Notes under the pieces: model-generated
The model's input: only the letters and a program-made list of their open reading frames with translations
Database searches by the model: none
What the model was told of the DNA's origin: nothing
Made by a program: the position numbers and the translations under genes
Part shown: positions 60,508 to 64,000 of the stretch, piece after piece
How positions within the stretch are numbered: position 1 is the stretch's first letter
How the letters are laid out: every line of letters starts with the position of its first letter
NCBI GenBank assembly: GCA_017543445.1
Contig: JAFYGB010000019.1
Location: 1-64,000, forward strand
DNA length: 64,000 nt
From: Lachnospiraceae bacterium
Lineage (GTDB): Bacteria > Bacillota > Clostridia > Lachnospirales > Lachnospiraceae
Reading direction: 5' to 3'

Positions 60508-62607
60508 TTATAGTAAAGCCATAGGCTTACCGTCATTGGTTTCGTAATCCGTCCCGGCAAATGTCTGTGCCAGACGGTCACGTTCGTTTGCATCCAGCCC
60601 GGAGAAATATTCATCCGCTCTGGAAACTGCCTTCGTAAATACGTCGGCATCTTCAAAAACATCACCGATCCGAAATACAAGTGAACCGCTCTGCTTATGT
60701 CCGAAGAGCTGGCCGGGGCCTCGCAGTTTCAGATCCTGTTCCGCGATGTAAAAACCATCGTTGGAATGATTAAGTACATCCAGTCGTTCATTTTCCGCAG
60801 AAGAACCTTCCGTCTGAACGAAGATGCAATAAGACTGTGCATCTCCACGTCCGACACGACCACGCAACTGATGAAGCGACGCCAGGCCAAAACGCTGTGC
60901 ATCCTCGATCATCATAACCGTCGCATTCGGAACGTCGACACCGACCTCTACAACGATGGTTGAGACCAGAATATCCACGGAATGCTCGAGAAAAGCCTGC
61001 ATGATGCGGTTCTTCTCAGTGTCCGACATGCGGCCATGCAAAATCTCAACGCGTGCATTCGGAATATTACTACGAATGGTCTCTGCATAATCGGTGACAT
61101 TCGTCCCGCTCATCAGCTCACTCTCTTCAACCAAAGGGCAGATCACATACGCCTGATGGCCTGCCTCGATCTGCTTCTCAATAAAGCGATAGGCCTGTGG
61201 ACGGTACCCGGTGTCCACAACGCAGTTCTTGATGGGCAAACGATTCGCAGGTTTCTCATCGATCACGGAGATATTCAGATCTCCATACAGGATCATGCCG
61301 AGCGTTCGCGGGATCGGCGTTGCACTCATGACACAAACGTGCGGATGCAACCCCTTATCCGTCAGACTCTTTCGCTGTTCGACACCAAATCGATGCTGCT
61401 CGTCGGTGATCACCAACGCGAGTTTCTCAGGCAAAACCTTCTCCTGGAACAGCGCGTGCGTGCCGACAACGATATCGAGCTCACCATCTTCCAGTTTTCG
61501 ATAGACGGATGCTTTCTCCTTCGCAGACACGGAACCGGCCAGAAAACCGATCCGAAGCGGCAAATGGTACGCTTCCACCCACGAAACAAAGTTCTGATAA
61601 TGCTGATGTGCGAGTACTTGTGTCGGAGCCATCAAAAAGCCCTGATAGCCGGACAATGCCGTCTCATACAGTAAGAGGAATGCTACGATGGTCTTACCAC
61701 TTCCGACATCGCCCTGCAGCAGACGGTGCATGGTATCCGGACCTGTAAGTTCAGCCCGCATCTGTTCCCACGCTCGCTTCTGCGCACCCGTAAGCGAATA
61801 CGGTAGTTGCTCAACGAAGCGATCCACCTCTTCGTGCTTTCGCAAGTTCGGGTAAGCGTTCTTCACGCCCGCATACGTTTTTCGAATGAGCCGAAGCATC
61901 AGCGCAAAACGATAGAACTCTCGATAACATAACGACCTGCGGCACCGATCATGATCTTCTTGATTCATCGGAAAATGAATGTGCTCGATCGCTTGTTTTA
62001 ACGGAAGCAGTTCCTCTTTCCGGATCAACGTATCGTCGAATCCGACAGGTTCAGTATACTCGATTTCCGGGAGATTTTCAATAGCCTGCAAAACACATTT
62101 GATAAGGAGTTTTCTCGATATTCCTTTGCATAACGGGTAGATCGGAAGCATCTTTCCCATCTGTGGTTTATAATCTTCCGGCTTAAAATAATCCGGTTGT
62201 TCGAAGGTCACGCGGGACCCGCGGATCTCCGAAATGCGGCCGCGGAATATGTAAGTGTCATTCGCATGAAACAGAGCACGTACAAATGGTGCATTGTACC
62301 AAATGAGCGTACACTCGCGGCCTTCGAGATCTTCCGCACTCGTGATCGCGATCGTAAGGTTCCCCTTCTTCTTCAGAACGACGCCTTTTTTGATCCTGCC
62401 ATACACGGAAACGATACCCGATGCCCCTTCCGAAAAGCTGCATTTACTGACCGCTTCCCGCAGCGTCACCGGTTTTTCATACACTTCGTAATCCCTCGGA
62501 AAATACATCAGAAGGTCTTCGACGGTCTCGATATGAAGTTTTTGAAACAGCAAGGCATTCTTGCTTCCGATGCCCTTCAGGCTTTGGATCGGATCCGTCT
62601 TCTTCAT
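60508..62607 (-). CDS. recG: ATP-dependent DNA helicase RecG
   Basis: A 699-residue branch-migrating helicase for stalled forks. The N-terminal wedge/OB domain (SLKGIGSKNALLFQKLHIETVEDLLMYFPRDYE) precedes the core with Walker A GDVGSGKTIVAFLL, the ITDEQHRFGV box, MSATPIPRTL and VEVGVDVPNATVMMIEDAQRFGLASLHQLRGRVGR. The C-terminal TRG-like end (GPGQLFGHKQSGSLVFRIGDV) is present. It follows fakA by 87 bp, the normal fakA-recG order. Confidence 0.97.
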   Translation of the reverse strand: MKKTDPIQSLKGIGSKNALLFQKLHIETVEDLLMYFPRDYEVYEKPVTLREAVSKCSFSEGASGIVSVYGRIKKGVVLKKKGNLTIAITSAEDLEGRECTLIWYNAPFVRALFHANDTYIFRGRISEIRGSRVTFEQPDYFKPEDYKPQMGKMLPIYPLCKGISRKLLIKCVLQAIENLPEIEYTEPVGFDDTLIRKEELLPLKQAIEHIHFPMNQEDHDRCRRSLCYREFYRFALMLRLIRKTYAGVKNAYPNLRKHEEVDRFVEQLPYSLTGAQKRAWEQMRAELTGPDTMHRLLQGDVGSGKTIVAFLLLYETALSGYQGFLMAPTQVLAHQHYQNFVSWVEAYHLPLRIGFLAGSVSAKEKASVYRKLEDGELDIVVGTHALFQEKVLPEKLALVITDEQHRFGVEQRKSLTDKGLHPHVCVMSATPIPRTLGMILYGDLNISVIDEKPANRLPIKNCVVDTGYRPQAYRFIEKQIEAGHQAYVICPLVEESELMSGTNVTDYAETIRSNIPNARVEILHGRMSDTEKNRIMQAFLEHSVDILVSTIVVEVGVDVPNATVMMIEDAQRFGLASLHQLRGRVGRGDAQSYCIFVQTEGSSAENERLDVLNHSNDGFYIAEQDLKLRGPGQLFGHKQSGSLVFRIGDVFEDADVFTKAVSRADEYFSGLDANERDRLAQTFAGTDYETNDGKPMALL

Positions 62608-62632
62608 CTCTCATTTCCCCGTATGTGAAAAC

Positions 62633-62660
62633 GAGGCAAAAACGAAACCGTTTTTACCTC
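62633..62660 (-). terminator. Hairpin between fakA and recG
   Basis: A 12-bp stem (62633-62644 with 62649-62660, one G-T pair), loop of 4, followed on the minus strand by GTTTTC. It is a possible weak terminator or attenuator before recG. Confidence 0.5.
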
Positions 62661-62694
62661 GATATAGGATTTCATAACAAATCGTTATACGCTC

Positions 62695-64000
62695 TTACTC
62701 CACCGAAACGATGTAATAATAGATCGGCTGGCCGCCTCTCTGAACGAATACATCGAAATCGGGATACTCTTTTTCAAGGGTCTCACGGAAACTGTCCGCA
62801 GCCTCTTCGGAGACATCGTCACCGTAGTACACGTTCAAAAGAACGCTGTCTTCGTCGACCATCTTACCGATCATCTCAAGTGCGGTATCATTGATATCGG
62901 AACCTACTGCCAGGATCGAATGATCGGAAAGGCCCATGATATCGTTTTCCTTAATGTCGACACCGTCGATCTGAGTATTACGAACCGCGTAAGTCACGGA
63001 ACCGGACTTCACGTTCTGGATCTCGCTGCACATCGTCTCGAAATTCTCCTCAGGGGACGATGTCGAGATGAAGTTCACCAGAGCGGAAACACCCTGCGGG
63101 ATGTTCTTCGTCGGGATCACATAGATCTTGCGATCCTTCGTAAGCGCTGCCGCCTGATTTGCCGCCATGATAATGTTGCCGTTATTCGGAAGCAGGTAGA
63201 TGGTATCTGCATTTACCTTTTCGATCGCAGACAGGAAGTCGTCCGTACTCGGATTCATGGTCTGACCGCCGGAAATGATATGATCTACGCCGAGGCTGGT
63301 AAATACTTCTGTCAAGCCGTCGCCGACCGATACGGAGATGAAACCATAAGGCTTACGCTTCTCCTGAACCTTCAGCTTCTTCGCGTCATCTGCCTCTTTC
63401 TGCATCGCAGCGAGTTTCTCTGCATCCTTAAAGAGTTTCTCGGTATGCTCTAATCGCATGTTGTCGATCTTCATCTTATCGAGCTGACCGATCTGAACCG
63501 CTCTGGAAAATGCTTTACCGGGATCGTTCGTATGTACGTGAACTTTGATCAGGTCATCGGTGCATACACAAACGACGGAATTACCGATGGACATCAAGAA
63601 ATCCTTAAACTCTTGCTCTTCCTGCTCGGAAAATTCACGATCCAGCATAATGATGAACTCGGTGCAATAGCCGAATTTGATATCTGCTGTTTCGATATCT
63701 GCCTTCGGGATGTTATTCATCATAACGCCCAGGCCCTTCGCTGCCTCGATACGGATCGGGATCTCGATACCGCAGTACGCGTCATAGGCGCCCTTCACTA
63801 CGGTCATCAGGCCGGTGCCGCCGGAATCCACTACGCCAGCTTCCTTCAAAACAGGGAGCAGCTCCGGTGTAGACTCCAGGGCGATATCGCCCTCTTTGAT
63901 CAATTCCTGCATGAACTCATTCATATCCGTGCAGGTCTTGCTTAATTCTTCGGCTTTCTCCGAGATGCAGCGGGCTACCGTAAGGATCGTGCCCTCCTTC
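62695..64000 (-). CDS. fakA: Fatty acid kinase A-like protein, N-terminus beyond the window
   Basis: The frame is open through the right edge, so the start is outside; an internal Met at 63924 is not the start because the codons before it (KEGTILTVARCI region) match the family. The visible part begins in the DAK2/DhaL domain (LKEAGVVDSGGTGLMTVVKGAY). It continues into the DegV-like C-terminal domain with SGGQTMNPSTDDFL, YLLPNNGNIIMAANQAA and VIPTKNIPQGVSALVNF. FakA (YloV) with FakB phosphorylates fatty acids for membrane lipid synthesis. The next gene, recG, is in the usual order. Confidence 0.92.
   Translation of the reverse strand, partial: KEGTILTVARCISEKAEELSKTCTDMNEFMQELIKEGDIALESTPELLPVLKEAGVVDSGGTGLMTVVKGAYDAYCGIEIPIRIEAAKGLGVMMNNIPKADIETADIKFGYCTEFIIMLDREFSEQEEQEFKDFLMSIGNSVVCVCTDDLIKVHVHTNDPGKAFSRAVQIGQLDKMKIDNMRLEHTEKLFKDAEKLAAMQKEADDAKKLKVQEKRKPYGFISVSVGDGLTEVFTSLGVDHIISGGQTMNPSTDDFLSAIEKVNADTIYLLPNNGNIIMAANQAAALTKDRKIYVIPTKNIPQGVSALVNFISTSSPEENFETMCSEIQNVKSGSVTYAVRNTQIDGVDIKENDIMGLSDHSILAVGSDINDTALEMIGKMVDEDSVLLNVYYGDDVSEEAADSFRETLEKEYPDFDVFVQRGGQPIYYYIVSVE

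Overview
The window comes from a low-to-mid GC Gram-positive anaerobe of the Clostridia, most probably Lachnospiraceae. The grounds are an L27 with a Prp-cleaved N-terminal extension next to prp, RecU, short HisG with HisZ, the secG-rnr-smpB cluster, an OFA transporter, the paired TIGR03960/TIGR03936 radical SAM genes, and several surface proteins with Thr/Glu-rich linkers. The assignment rests on gene content only; no database search was possible.

Layout, left to right. The 3' end of a secreted InlB-type repeat protein (1-2507, +) converges on a stand-alone tyrosine recombinase (2575-3621, -). Then follow ttcA (-) and, divergently, glmS-lexA (+). From 7.3 kb to the right edge every gene lies on the minus strand, so transcription runs from high to low coordinates. 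In that direction the blocks are: fakA (cut by the right edge), recG, a SEC-C protein, a CAP-domain surface protein, secG, rnr, smpB, a GH2 glycosidase overlapping purine nucleoside phosphorylase, a YbjN-like protein, an amidohydrolase, a membrane MutS-like ATPase, rnhA; a 45-codon membrane peptide with alaS; rpsU; phoH-ybeY-flippase-rsmD-coaD-transglutaminase lipoprotein; a coiled-coil protein; rsmF-pseudouridine synthase-HAD-membrane protein-RluA synthase-recU; hisZ-G-D-B-A-IE; two radical SAM partners with an RNase G-like enzyme; an OFA transporter; rplU-prp-rpmA and obgE-yhbY-nadD-yqeK-rsfS; glgA-argS-CmpB-like-SNF2; and a decayed DUF6273-type gene.

Most of the region is conserved core: ribosome biogenesis, tRNA charging and modification, RNA decay, histidine synthesis, cofactor synthesis and cell envelope. 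Accessory content is limited to the InlB-repeat protein, the CAP/Ig protein, the transglutaminase lipoprotein, the GH2 enzyme, the recombinase and the decayed gene. Near-consensus sigma-A promoters can be read upstream of rplU, hisZ, the OFA gene, rpsU, ttcA, glgA, the alaS unit and the coiled-coil gene. No tRNA, rRNA, CRISPR array, insertion sequence or prophage is visible.

The points most worth a second look are: the unknown C-terminal domain of the InlB-repeat protein; the half-barrel-like N-terminal extension of HisIE in a his operon lacking hisC, hisH and hisF; three alternating 9-bp inverted repeats at the 3' end of ttcA; three TACCAT motifs at exact 8-bp spacing in the hisZ leader; and the DUF6273 gene remnant. 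I did not find a convincing new multi-gene system.
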